Part shown: one piece after another, positions 23,571-34,889 of the stretch
Numbering within the stretch: position 1 is the first letter of the stretch
How the letters are laid out: every line of letters starts with the position of its first letter
DNA from: Sparassis latifolia
Taxonomy: Eukaryota; Basidiomycota; Agaricomycetes; Polyporales; Sparassidaceae
NCBI GenBank assembly: GCA_018466975.1
Contig: CM031562.1
Location: 3,038,001-3,102,000 of the forward strand
Direction: 5' to 3'
DNA length: 64,000 bases
The notes under the pieces: generated by a model
What the model was told of the DNA's origin: nothing
What the model saw: the letters and a program-made list of their open reading frames with translations, nothing else
Databases searched by the model: none
Program-made: the position numbers and the translations under genes

Positions 23571-24389
23571 TGTCACGGGGGCCAGTCGCGCCACCGTACA
23601 TCCGGTTCGTCGTTGTCAGTGACTAGGCCTTCGCAAGGTCTCAAGTCAATCGTGAGGGGTCCGACCTCCAGTCACAGCGATGACCAGAGGTCGGCCCAGT
23701 GGAGCTGTCTTATGAACGCTTGGCCGCTGTCTGCGGACCAAGGTCGATTCGTCGCACAGATGTAGATGGTAAAACTGGTTGATGTGTAACCAGGACAAGA
23801 TGGGGACTCCAGCTTGTCCTGTCGGTCTTATATACAAGTACAGGCGTCTGTCTACCTGTAATACTAGAACTACGATTGGTCCATCGGTATCAATACAAGG
23901 GCACAGGGTTCATATACCTGTCTCACAGTCGTGAGAATGCTGAGTCAGTCATGACTCTGCGTGAGAGACAATCTGTCCATATGGAGATAAGGTCGTGCTG
24001 CAAAGACAAGGCAGCAGCGAGGTCGTCGTGCGTCTAGCGCATGTATCAGGGTCTAGGGCCATGCCTATGAGGTTCGGTATCTGTATCGTAAGGGTAAGGC
24101 AAAGGTGAGGCAAACATGCCTTTGTCGCATGTGTGATAGGAAGCGCGTCCTAGGTCTGGATCTTGTACATGAGGTAAACATGCCTTGAGCACAGGGCGCA
24201 TATCATCAGATGATCTGGTAGATCCGTGCCGGATAGATAAGGGCGATGACCATGATGACATCATGGTCATGTGGTCAGTGATGTCATTGTCACATGGTCA
24301 GTCTAGGCTCTGTGACATCATTGTCACGTGATCGGTAAAGGTAAAGGCGGAAGTCGTCCGCGCGTTCCTCAGAGAGGGGCTTTGTAACA
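23571..24389 (-). repeat. LTR (3' LTR) of non-autonomous element
   Basis: 819 bases, TGTCACGG...TTGTAACA on the plus strand, nearly identical to 27715-28532 apart from a few substitutions and 1-2-base indels. The element is read on the minus strand, because the purine-rich GAATGGGAGCTGA tract just inside this LTR matches the polypurine-tract position of the Gypsy element at 41175. This is therefore the 3' LTR. Confidence 0.9.
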
Positions 24390-27300
24390 TCAGCTCCCAT
24401 TCAGGTCTTCAAGTCCCTGGATTGAAGTCATCAAGAAAGTCGGTCGGGAAATGGAATGGAGAAATTCCATGTATCGTTGTTCGTCGTGTCATGTCATCGC
24501 ATGATTCTGGGTAAATCAGAGGCGAAAAATGAAAAAATTAACCTGGGTGTTAATCCAGCTTCGCAAACTTCGTTTTGCTTGTCGCTCGCATCCCTTTAGG
24601 ACTGCTCGCTCTAACTGCAAGTCTTCTGTTCGTCTTCTTCTCATAAGCTATTCAGCTATGTTCATCGTCTTCCATTAGTCTTGTTTCTTTGTGCTTTCGC
24701 ACGGTGAATGGTCAACTCGCATTGCCCATTCTTCCCTACTACTACCCCGGCCTAAAAATCAGAAGGGCTCAAGGTCACTAGGCGTAGCGTTGTCGTCAAA
24801 AATTCGCAAGATGGAAAGAGAGTGTGGTGGAAGGGAGGAGGGGGGGAAAAAATTTGCCCTTGTGGGAGGGTTCCTCGTCCTCGATTACTCTTGTCGTTCC
24901 TCGATTCCACTCGTCACTCCTCGATTCCACTCGCTCGCCACCCGGCACTGGCTCATTCCTTTGGCTCGGATATGCATCCTCGCCTACTATCCCCTATCAG
25001 CTCCCATTCAAAAAACCAGATACCCTGGATCTGAAACCGATAAAACAGGTAACAAATCGTAAAGGGAAAAAGAGGTGGGCAGCAAGGGTCTTCTAGTTTC
25101 GAGTCATTGCGGACAAATATCGTCTTCTAGTTTTAAGTCGTTACGGACAAATGTCGTCTTCTAGTTTTAAGTCATTGCGGACATGTATCGTGGTTGGCTG
25201 GTCATCGTCAATGCCAGCATGGTTAATCGTCTTCTGGTGAGCGATAGCTCTCATTCAGTTTTCATGTCTTCGATGTTTCTAATCATCGGGATAATCGTGG
25301 CCTTATCTTGGGTTGATACCGCACTTTGTCGGTTATCTCCCTTCACATTCCGTGAATGCCATAATAAACTGTTCTAGAATCTCGCCTACTAGGTGTTCTC
25401 AGCAAAGGTAGATCGAATATCCAATGGTAGTTTATAGCTTTCATCAAACCGGTATCTCGCCTACTAGGTGTTCTCAGCAAAGGTTCAGATCGAATATCCA
25501 ATGGTAGTTTATAGCTCCCATTCACGCTTCATGTCCAGTTTCATGTCTTCATCATTAAAGTACCCCGGCCTAGGTTTGAACTACCCCGGCCTAGCGTGAT
25601 ACTTCATCAAATATTTCATGTCGGGTCTTGTCATGTGTTGGTGTCGAATGAAATCGACTACCTCCATCCATATTCCATGGATGCCCTATTCGTCGCTGTG
25701 TCGTATATCGAATTTTGTCCGTTCATCAAGTTTATTCTTCCAGATGATGAGACAACAGTCTACATCAAATCCAAGGATCGGCCGTGACCCAGTATCCTTT
25801 CTGTCCATGGGGAACTACCCCACACATGTCATCAAAAGTGCCATATCGAAGGCTGTCGTTCATAGTAGTTTTGCCCATCGAGATCTGTCTGATCGTCGAG
25901 GGTTGCTAGACCTATTTAGGCATCTAGCATTGGGTGTCGTTATTGTGGTGGTCAACAAAGGACCGTCCAGGACTTCCAGACATCATCGAATGAGTCATGT
26001 CTGTCTGATCATGCTCGAGTCATCATCGTGGTGGTCAACAAAGGACCATTAGGGGTTTCCTAATATCAGGTGTCATTATCGGGGATTGGAGTGTCATGTA
26101 CTGTTGACTCCAAGTCGTTCTTCGGTGATATAATCTCTTGTTAAGTTCAATCATCAGGCTAATCGTCGCCTCATCGAACCTTCGGCCTAGGTTCGGTATA
26201 GATCATTGGTTTATACGGAGAGCCAGGATCCGTCTTCTGTCAGAACCTTTTACTATGTCATTCAAGGTTCATCCAGGTTCAGTTTCTTTATCGTCGAGAG
26301 CTGTGATCGACGGTCGTCGTTCAGATCCTTTTGTTACATCAGGATCTTCTTTGGATTGTCGGTTTCTTTAACGTCGAGAGCCTCTTCAACATGGAATGGT
26401 TTTGAAGTGTCAACTCGCGGTATCTTCAAACATTCCATGGTCATCAACTCGTAATGGCATCGAGTTGTCAATCTTTCTGCACCCCAGGTAACTCGCCATG
26501 CAGGGTGTTCTCAGCCAAGATCTATCGTTTGTTTATAGTGGAGAGCGAGTGTCCACTTGCTCAGTCCGAGCTCCCATTCAGGGATTACAATCATCAAATG
26601 GTCATCAGATCGGACTCAATTAAGAGTCTACGGTTTATACGGGTTGCCGTTCCCGGGATCAATCTGCACTGTGGGTATCTCGCCGCACTCGGTGTTGTCA
26701 GCCATGATCATCAAGTGTGCGACTTAAGTCCTTCGTCAAAGGCTGCGCACCATCCTCAGTTCATCACGGTCCATAGAATCGGTACTAATTCTACGGTGGC
26801 CAAACCTTTCCGATTCGCAGTCACATGCGGCTCGTACATGTCTTTGATTATTACACATGTCGTAGCTTTCCTCGCATGAGGGGATTCGACCCCTGAGAGT
26901 CGCCCAATGAAGGGTAAACTCTTGAGAGTTCGTCTCGAACAAGGTGCCAATCAATTGTCTTTTGAAAATCTGGTCTCACCTAGGAATGACCAGACAAGGG
27001 TCTTCTTCGTTGTTCCAATGTTGGATATTGAGAGAATGGAGTGTCAATCGCGGTATCTCCATCTCTGTCATCACATCGTCGTTCCAATGTTGGATATCAA
27101 GAGAATGGAGTGTCAATCGCGGTATCTCCATCTCTGTCGTCACAGGTGTCCTAATGTTAATGGACAAGGTCGAGGTCAAGAGAATGGAGTGTCAAATCAC
27201 GGTATCTCCATCTCTGTTATCACAGGTGTCCCAATGTTACGCTGTCTGCGAACATGGACAAGTCGAGGTCGGGTAGTGTCATCCTAAGGTAACCGTCACC

Positions 27301-27714
27301 TTGGTCGGTCAAGAGGTCAAAGGACACAGTCACTGTCTGTGAACTGGTCGAAGTCATCATCATCAAGGAATATATCATGACACGGTCACTGTCTGTGAAC
27401 CGGTCGAGGTCGGGGTCAGGCTCTAAAGCATAGGAGCTTGAGCAAGGAAAAATGATCTTGTCCTAATGTCACGGGACAAGATCAAGGTCAAAGGACACAG
27501 TCGCTGTCTGCGAACTGGTCGAAGTCATCATCAAGTGCAAGGTATCCGTCGCCTTGTTCGGTCAAGAGAGCTATCTGCTTGGGACACAGTTGCTGTCTGC
27601 AAACTGGTCGAAGTCGTGACATGGTCACTGTCTGTGAACCAGTCGAGGTCGGGGTCGTCAAGTTCTGCACTAAACCATAGGAGGTTGTGCCAGAAAATAA
27701 TTATCTTGTCCTAA
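24390..27714 (-). other. Interior of non-autonomous LTR element, non-coding
   Basis: All open frames are short, lack domains and shift between strands. The 141-codon plus frame at 26454-26879 has no recognisable motif. Duplicated blocks (AATCTCGCCTACTAGGTG twice; AGAATGGAGTGTCAATCGCG and relatives three times) show internal tandem growth. The region probably serves as packaging and replication sequence. Confidence 0.7.
27703..27712 (-). promoter_or_regulatory. Self-complementary primer-binding site (non-autonomous element)
   Basis: Minus-strand AGGACAAGAT lies two bases inside the 5' LTR (LTR starts at 27715). It is the exact reverse complement of ATCTTGTCCT at the predicted transcript start (plus coordinates 27936-27945). 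It lacks the TGG start expected of a site for a tRNA 3' end. Confidence 0.8.
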
Positions 27715-28532
27715 TGTCACGGGGGCCAGTCGCGCCACCGTACATCCGGTTCGTCATTGTCAGTGACTAGGCCTTCGCAAGGTCTCAAGTCAATCGTGAG
27801 GGGTCCGACCTCCAGTCACAGCGATGACCAGAGGTCGGCCCAGTGGAGCTGTCTTATGAACGCTTGGCCGCTGTCTGCGGACCAAGGTCGATTCGTCGCA
27901 CAGATGTAGATGGTAAAACTGGTTGATGTGTAACCAGGACAAGATGGGGACTCCAGCTTGTCCTGTCGGTCTTATATACAAGTACAGGCGTCTGTCTACC
28001 TGTAATACTAGAACTACGATTGGTCCATCGGTATCAATACAAGGGCACAGGGTTCATATACCTGTCTCACAGTCGTGAGAATGCTGAGTCAGTCATGACT
28101 CTGCGTGAGAGACAATCTGTCCATATGGAGATAAGGTCGTGCTGCAAAGACAAGGCAGCAGCGAGGTCGCCGTCGCGCCTAGCGCATGTATCAGGGTCTA
28201 GGCCATGCCTATGAGGTTCGGTATCTGTATCGTAAGGGTAAGGCAAAGGTGAGGCAAACATGCCTTTGTCGCATGTGTGATAGGAAGCGCGTCCTAGGTC
28301 TGGATCTTGTACATGAGGTAAACATGCCTTGAGCACAGGGCGCATATCATCAGATGATCTGGTAGATCCGTGCCGGATAGATAAGGGCGATGACCATGAT
28401 GACATCATGGTCATGTGGTCAGTGATGTCATTGTCACATGGTCAGTCTAGGCTCTGTGACATCATTGTCACGTGATCGGTAAAGGTAAAGGCGAAGTCGT
28501 CCGCGCGTTCCTCAGAGAGGGGCTTTGTAACA
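27715..28532 (-). repeat. LTR (5' LTR) of non-autonomous element
   Basis: 818 bases with TG...CA ends. On the minus strand it carries TATATAAG (plus 27971-27978) about 31-33 bases before ATCTTGTCCT (27945 to 27936), a normal spacing for a TATA-driven start. It is followed outside by ACGAG. Confidence 0.9.
27971..27978 (-). promoter_or_regulatory. TATA box of non-autonomous LTR element
   Basis: Minus-strand TATATAAG. The predicted start, ~31-33 bases downstream, coincides with the ten bases complementary to the primer-binding site. Confidence 0.65.
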
Positions 28533-29148
28533 ACGAGACAGAATCAGACTAAGTTTGCACCAAGTTAACTCTGAGGTATTTCCAGTAATAGGTACAGAAG
28601 GAACTGATATCTATGCATTATGCCAGGAGATGTTAAATCACTCTGAAGATATTCTGACTTGCACACTTATATGTGATCACTGTAATATAGAATTTGAGAG
28701 TAATACAGATGGACAAGTGATTTGGGATTGTAGCAGAGCAGTTTGGAAAGATAGTCCATTCAAACTTGGGTCCTATAAGAATAGATCAAGTACAGACTGG
28801 CTGGATGCAATTTTTGCCAGATACTCTGAGCATGTTTGTCCTAACTGTAATAGTGCATTGCTTTATAATCTGGAATATGACTCCTTGCCAAATTTTCAGT
28901 GTTTCATCACCAACAGTCTGCAGATTAACTGGGAATCTGAGTTAGAATTGCAGGATCAGAAGTATAGACTTTGTGGTATAGTTTATTATGGTGGGTTCCA
29001 CTTTACTGCATGCATCATTACAAAAACTGAAAGTGTCTGGTTTAATGGTGGAGTTACAACTGGGCAGACTTGCATATTGGAGGGACAAATAGCAAGTATG
29101 GATTCAACTGCATTGACAAAGTGTAGATCAAGATTAGCTCTGTTGTAG
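28533..29148 (+). pseudogene. Helitron-type gene relic, part 3: ubiquitin-protease-like C-terminus
   Basis: The frame resumes at the target duplication with RDRIRLSLHQVN and is open to 29148. It contains two zinc-type CxxC pairs (CDHC and CPNC), as in ubiquitin-specific proteases, and the catalytic histidine box YRLCGIVYYGGFHFTACI, followed by VWFNGGVTTGQTC. With the Cys box of part 2, this gives a complete Cys/His pair split by the LTR insertion. The fusion of a Pif1 helicase with such a domain is known from fungal Helitron-type genes. This third part has no stop, so decay after the LTR insertion was mild here. Confidence 0.85.
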
Positions 29149-29700
29149 TATATGTTAAGGCATGACTGTATTAGATTGTAATATAGCAAAATGTATATTT
29201 AATTATGAAAATGTACAACTATAATACTTTTGAATGATGAGTGCAAGAAAAAAGACTAAAGTTAGGTTAGTTAGGAAGTGTAGGCCTGATAGATATTAAA
29301 ATTAGGAATTGTTCTTGCCGTGCATTAGCATTGGCCCACTCCAAGCAAGTTCAATAAATGGCATAATAAACTGTTGTAGAAGGCTTACAAAACATTACTA
29401 GATGTACTAGAGTCAATATAACACTTTGTAGGGTATTGTAAGGCCTTTATCAACTATTGTAAGGATCTTACAAAGTGATACCAGGTGACATTTTCAGACT
29501 ATTTTAAACTCATTACAAACTGATACTAAAGAGCATATTAGGAACTGGCATAATAGGTTATTGTTGACTTACTGAATATTACCTACACAATATACTTGGA
29601 GTCAGTAGACAGCTTTGTAAACTATTATAAGGTTCTTCTAAACTTACACTACGGACTATCACAGAATATTGTAGGACACTTACTAGACACAATTAGATAG
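29149..29700. other. AT-rich region 3' of the helicase-protease gene
   Basis: No gene is seen. It contains degenerate ~60-80-base repeats (CTATTGTAAGG, CTTACAAA). A Helitron 3' end (hairpin then CTRR) would be expected somewhere here, but I could not identify one with confidence. Confidence 0.35.
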
Positions 29701-30217
29701 GATACTATGTTTTGTAGTGATTCTTATAGGCATCTTTGCAACAGTTTCTAGTGCCATTTTTTGTAGTCATTCTTATAGGACATTTGTAATAGTTTCTAGT
29801 CCCATTTTTTGTAGCAATTCTTATAGTACATTTGTAACAGTTGCTAGGGTCATTTTCTGTAGTAATTCTTATAGGCATGTTTTTAACAGTTTCTATTGTT
29901 ATTTTTTGTAGTAATTCTTATAGGCACATTTGTAACAGTTTCTGGTGTCATTTTTTGTAGAAATTCTTATAGGCCCATTAGTAATGGTTTCTAGATTCAT
30001 TTTTGGTAGTAATTCTTATAAACACATTTGTAACAGTTTCTAGCCTCATTTTTGTAGTAATTTTATAGACATATTTTTAATAGTTTCTCGGGTTAATTTC
30101 TGTAGTATTTTTGTATTTCTTATAGTTTACATTTCTGTAATAGTTTCTAGTGTTATTTTCAGTGATTGTTAAGACATGTTTGTAACAGTTGCTAGGGTCA
30201 TTTTTGTAGTGATTTTT
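29700..30217 (+). repeat. ~58-bp AT-rich tandem repeat (~9 units)
   Basis: Units contain GTAGTAATTCTTATAGG, CATTTGTAACAGTTTCTAG and a CATTTTTT run, recurring every ~57-60 bases with drift. The apparent 64-codon frame at 29717 is repeat-derived. Confidence 0.85.
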
Positions 30218-31802
30218 CTCTTTCTTAATTCTCTGACAGTAATTTCACAAATTGCAGATATAATGTTACTTGTGCTGCTGGCACATTTTCACACTACTAT
30301 AATCTCCAACTCCTCCAGCACTTTATCAACCTAAGTGAATTAAACACTCTCACATGGGTAATGTATATATAGATGAGAATGATAGCCTCCATATAACATC
30401 AATTCAATAGTACCTTCAGCAAAACCAATTGCCTCTATCTGTTGAGTGAATGAATTGATACTGTAAACAATTATTTTTTCTCTTATATTATCAGTCCACT
30501 CCAAGTGTGCAATTTGATCTCTATACTCTATCGAAGTACCTATTATTCTGAGTTCTGTAATGACTTTATAATTGCTGCAATTAGTAAGCATCACATAGAA
30601 GCAATGGAGTATGGAGATCAGTGTATATATCGATGAGGATAATACCTTTAGCAAGATCAATTGCCTCTATCTGTTGAGTGAGTGAATTGATATTGTAAAG
30701 AACCTTTTTTTCTCTCATATTATTAATTCACTCCAAGTATGCAATTTGATCTTCATACTCCATCAAAGTACCCATTATTCTGAGTTCTGTGATGACTCTA
30801 TGATAAGCATCATTAATGGCTCAGTCTTTCGTGCATTCTTTGCAAAGGAACAAAGTGTTTTTTTTCCTAATTTTCATGCTCCATTGCCTTTACCTGCTGA
30901 GTAAGTCAATTGATATTGTAAAGAACCTTTTTTTCTCTCATCTTATTAATCCACTCCAAGTGTGCAATGTGATCTTCATAATCCATCGGAGTACCCATTA
31001 TTCTGAGTTCTGATGATGACTCTGATAAGCATCATTAATGGCTCAGTCTTCCGTGCTTTTTTTGCAAAGGAACAAAGTGTTTTTTTTAATCAATCTGAGA
31101 AAAATTGACTTACTCAGCAGGTAAAGGCAATGGAGCATGAAAATTAGGAAAAAAAACACTTTGTTCCTTTGCAAAGAATGCACGAAAGACTGAGCCATTA
31201 ATGATGCTTATCATAGAGTCATCACAGAACTCAGAATAATGGCTACTTTGATGGAGTATGAAGATCAAATTGCATACTTGGAGTGAATTAATAATATGAG
31301 AGAAAAAAAGGTTCTTTACAATATCAATTCACTCACTCAACAGATAGAGGCAATTGATCTTGCTAAAGGTATTATCCTCATCGATATATACACTGATCTC
31401 CATACTCCATTGCTTCTATGTGATGCTTACTAATTGCAGCAATTATAAAGTCATTACAGAACTCAGAATAATAGGTACTTCGATAGAGTATAGAGATCAA
31501 ATTGCACACTTGGAGTGGACTGATAATATAAGAGAAAAAATAATTGTTTACAGTATCAATTCATTCACTCAACAGATAGAGGCAATTGGTTTTGCTGAAG
31601 GTACTATTGAATTGATGTTATATAGAGGCTATCATTCTCATCTATATATACATTACCCAAGTGAGAGTGTTCCGTTCACTTAGGTTGATAAAGTGCTGGA
31701 GGAGTTGGAGATTATAGTAGTGTGGAAATGTGCCAGGCAGCATAAGTAGCATTATATCTGCAATTTTTGAAATTACTATTAGAGAATTAAGGAAGAGGAA
31801 CT
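30218..31802. mobile_element. 1.6-kb palindrome with ~0.69-kb arms
   Basis: Arms 30218-30911 and 31102-31802 are near-perfect reverse complements, with a ~190-base loop that itself contains a third, diverged copy of the arm sequence. Each arm has an open frame for the same ~106-residue peptide (minus 30340-30660, plus 31354-31683; LEWTDNIREK, INSFTQQIEAIG), resembling a short coiled-coil gene piece. No transposase or clear target duplication is seen. Confidence 0.85.
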
Positions 31803-32640
31803 GTAAGGAGCAGACTAAAGATAATGCTCAGAGAATGCTCAGAGATGCATTAGGTGCTAGTTTCCTGAGAGAGAGAAATAAAGCATGAGAATAACATACC
31901 CCACTCAGAATCTTTACGACATCACTGTCCAGTTGTCCAGTTTTGATGCATGCATGAACCTTCTATATATAGAAGATCTTTGTCATTAGGAGATATAGGC
32001 ATAATGTTAGTCCCTGCAGTGCCATCAGTCAAGGTTTTTGCTGGTAAATTCTGGAATTGAGCAGGGAGACTTGACATGCACTGAGAAAATGACTGCATGC
32101 CATCATAATCTGGCAGCATGAGATGATAAATTGTAAAAGGAATTTAATGAAAATATGAGGGAAGCAGCGCATTAGAGAAATCATACTGATTTTGTGCCAG
32201 AAAGTGCCCTGGGTAGAAAGTATGAACTTTAGGCATAACAGGGCCAAGGTGTGACTGGACATTAGCTGCATCATCTGTTCCTGGCATACTGAGATATTAA
32301 CTATGAAAGTAAGAACTCAGGACCGATACATTGGTAGTGACACTACTATAAGTTCTGATACATCATTTTGCAGTCCTTACCACTCCCCTTCTATGCCATA
32401 CTCTCCTCCCTTCTTTCTGAGCCCATTGGCTTCCTCTTGAACCTCCATCATCAATGACTCAATCTTTCGTGCATTCTTTGCCAAGGAACAGAGTGTCTTT
32501 CTTTTCCAGACCAATAAGACATCAGATAGAACTCAAGTTTTCATACCACCACCTTACAGCAAAGTGCAAACTGCTGAAATGTGAATTAGAATGTCATTGT
32601 TGACATTTTTTAACTGGCACAACAGAATAGAGGTCAATAA
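31803..32640 (-). pseudogene. AT-rich region with weak coding-like fragments
   Basis: The minus strand at about 31920-32290 gives coding-like text (LLPDYDGMQSFSQ, PNDKDLLYIEGS), broken by stops and shifts. At 32440-32515 a diverged copy of the palindrome arm sequence (TCTTTCGTGCATTCTTTG) occurs. No family is recognised. Confidence 0.35.
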
Positions 32641-34330
32641 GAAGCAGGTTGGAGCTGATTTCTGATTGTGTTTCCTTGCCTAATATATATTGTCATTGAG
32701 ACAATGATGAAATGGCAAAAATGGGCTACCTGTTTCACACTATATCTGTCTAACTCCATGTTTGGTATATGACTTAAACCTCACTAAGTGAAATATGAGC
32801 CAGAAATTAGTTAATTGCCCTTCCTATAGTGCAATCACAATCATATCTTTATTTAATATGACATAGTCTATGATGCCTTCAAGAGCCCATGTAAAGTGTC
32901 CAATGAGATGAAAATGACTGATAGCTGTGGTTTTATGAGCAGCAGGGCACTGCTTGACCTGCAAAGTCATTTTCAGTGGCAGAATGAACTCATTGTCATT
33001 CAGTGCCATGTTGTCAGTGCAAAGGTGCATTCTATATTATTATTTCTCAATATAAGTGAATTCTTTATTTGATTCAGGGCATGTTGCTGCCACACTCTGA
33101 CTATCAACATGTCTATGGCACTTAAGAGATTAAAATATGGCTACAACCATCTCAGATCAAAATCATGCACCTCAAGATTCTCTGAACAATTGAGATCTTT
33201 TGCTAATACTAATAAATTGTTGTTGGCAATTGATGTGCCGTGATCCAGCTGACTCTTCATATCAGCATACCTGTTTATCCAGCGAGATGAAAATAATTGT
33301 CTGCAAGGGTAGATGTCGGTACCCAGGTGATAGTAGATAGTATAAAACTATCTGTAAAAGGATGTGCTGATGATGAGCTATTATATAATGCTACATTACC
33401 TGGAGTATTGACCAATGGATGCTCTAGATAGCAAGCTGGACATATGTAAACAGCAATGGCAATCAGCCAAAGAAAAAACAACATATTAAAGTGTGCTTAA
33501 TATAATGGCCAGAGTTGATGGTGGTGATTTTGTAGCAAGAAGAAAAATGGGTCATGTTAACGGGATTTTTGAATTTAACACTCTGGGTTAGGTTTAACTA
33601 AAGTCAAACTAATGCAACTTGCATAAATAGGGCTCAACAAAAGTCGTATAGCAGCCATAAGAGGCTGGTGCATTATAGGAAAGCAAATAGTAATTCTAAG
33701 ATGTAGACCCCAGTAGTAATAAAATCTATGCATAAAATAGTGCAGAATACTCTCTTAAATCAAGTAAATCTGAGTAAAGCTGGCTGAGATATCTCAGTTT
33801 TAGATTAGAATGCTCAGCCTAAAGTGTAGAAAATTGTAAAAAGGCCATTCAAATTGTGAAATGACCCTATAATGCACATAAACATGTTAGATAGTGTGGC
33901 CTTATTTATTACAACCAGTGCACATTCTTGAAGAAATAAGTAGAAGCAAGAGAAATCTAAGAAAATAGATCGTAGCACTCACTTGAGACAGACCCGAATT
34001 TGTGTCGCTGTACAAATGTATGAAATAACCCTATGTACAATGTAACTATTTGCTCCTGCAAACAAAGTCTATTCAAAATATACAGAAAGCCGAGATTTTG
34101 TATAAGGCTTTGCATTTATTCACAAATCTCTACACATAGTTTGCATTCATGTGACATGAAAAACGCAAAATTTGGAAGGGCAAGAGATTTGTTGCAATCT
34201 TAGGATTTGTACTCAAGTAAGAAAGCCTCCATTTGCAAGTCCTTTCTGCAGGGAACATATTCTGTACAAAATTTGAAATTTGAATTGACAGTTGGTCGAG
34301 ACCCAAATTCATACCAAATCTGACACTTGT
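32641..34330. other. AT-rich region without recognisable genes
   Basis: Frames are short and lack motifs. I see no RNA gene, TIR element or tandem repeat that I can support. Confidence 0.4.
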
Positions 34331-34392
34331 ATTAGGTTTGTTCTCGGGACAAGTGAGGTTACAAATTCAAGTTTTCGATCTTGAACAAATGT

Positions 34393-34545
34393 GATAGGCT
34401 GACTGAGTGGCTCCCTGAGTGGCTCATTGGGTGGCTGACTGGGTAGCTGACTGGGCTGCTCCCTGGTTGGCTCCCTGAGCGGCTTATTGGGCAGCGACTT
34501 ACTGAGTGGCTCACTGGCTTCCTGAGTGGCCAGCTCTCACTGCAT
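34393..34545 (-). repeat. ~12-16-bp minisatellite (GAGTGGCTC-type)
   Basis: Repeats of GGCTGACTGGGTAG, GGCTCCCTGAG and GGCTCATTGG types. The minus-strand frame gives a Ser/Pro/His-rich pseudo-peptide (SHSVS, PVSHP units). It is not considered a gene. Confidence 0.75.
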
Positions 34546-34889
34546 GTATGGCAGCTCAAAGCTGCTCATCCACAAAGGCAAAGGAAGATCCCTCAGAAGC
34601 CTTCATCATGTCATCTTATGGTGCTCGAGCTGCACCAGCGCTTGCAGCGCGGCTTCCACGATCACAATGCCTGAGGCCTCATTCATTTACATAGTTGTGT
34701 AAATGGTTGCAATTGCGCACCATAACGTAAAGCTCTCATCTCAGAAAGTATTGTCGAAGTCAAGCCTTCGCTCCCTTTGAATTGGTACAAAACGCTAGCT
34801 GTGGACTCCGAGCGCAACCTAAATACACATTTACGAATAGTTGCATGGCAGCAAACAACATAGACATGGAAACTATTGAGCAATTGGCA

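Larger units (their letters stand above)
23571..28532 (-). mobile_element. Non-autonomous LTR retrotransposon (LARD-like), 4.96 kb
   Basis: Two ~818-base LTRs and a 5-base target duplication (ACGAG) enclose a 3.3-kb interior with no gag, protease, reverse transcriptase or integrase similarity in any frame. The interior has tandem duplications (about 25376-25520, unit ~75 bases; about 27006-27240, unit ~77 bases; about 27300-27640) and several TACCCCGGCCTA words. The primer-binding site is self-complementary to the predicted transcript start, as in the Gypsy element at 40534-48519. It likely depends on proteins supplied by a related autonomous element. Confidence 0.9.

Noticed and set aside
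23646..24270. Repeated frames in the LTRs (63-115 codons)
   Set aside because: They are identical in both LTRs because the LTRs are identical. There is no domain, and they overlap promoter and start signals.
34690..34830. Small TIR element (GTGTAAATGGTTGC-like ends)
   Set aside because: The inverted match is short and imperfect and no target duplication was found.
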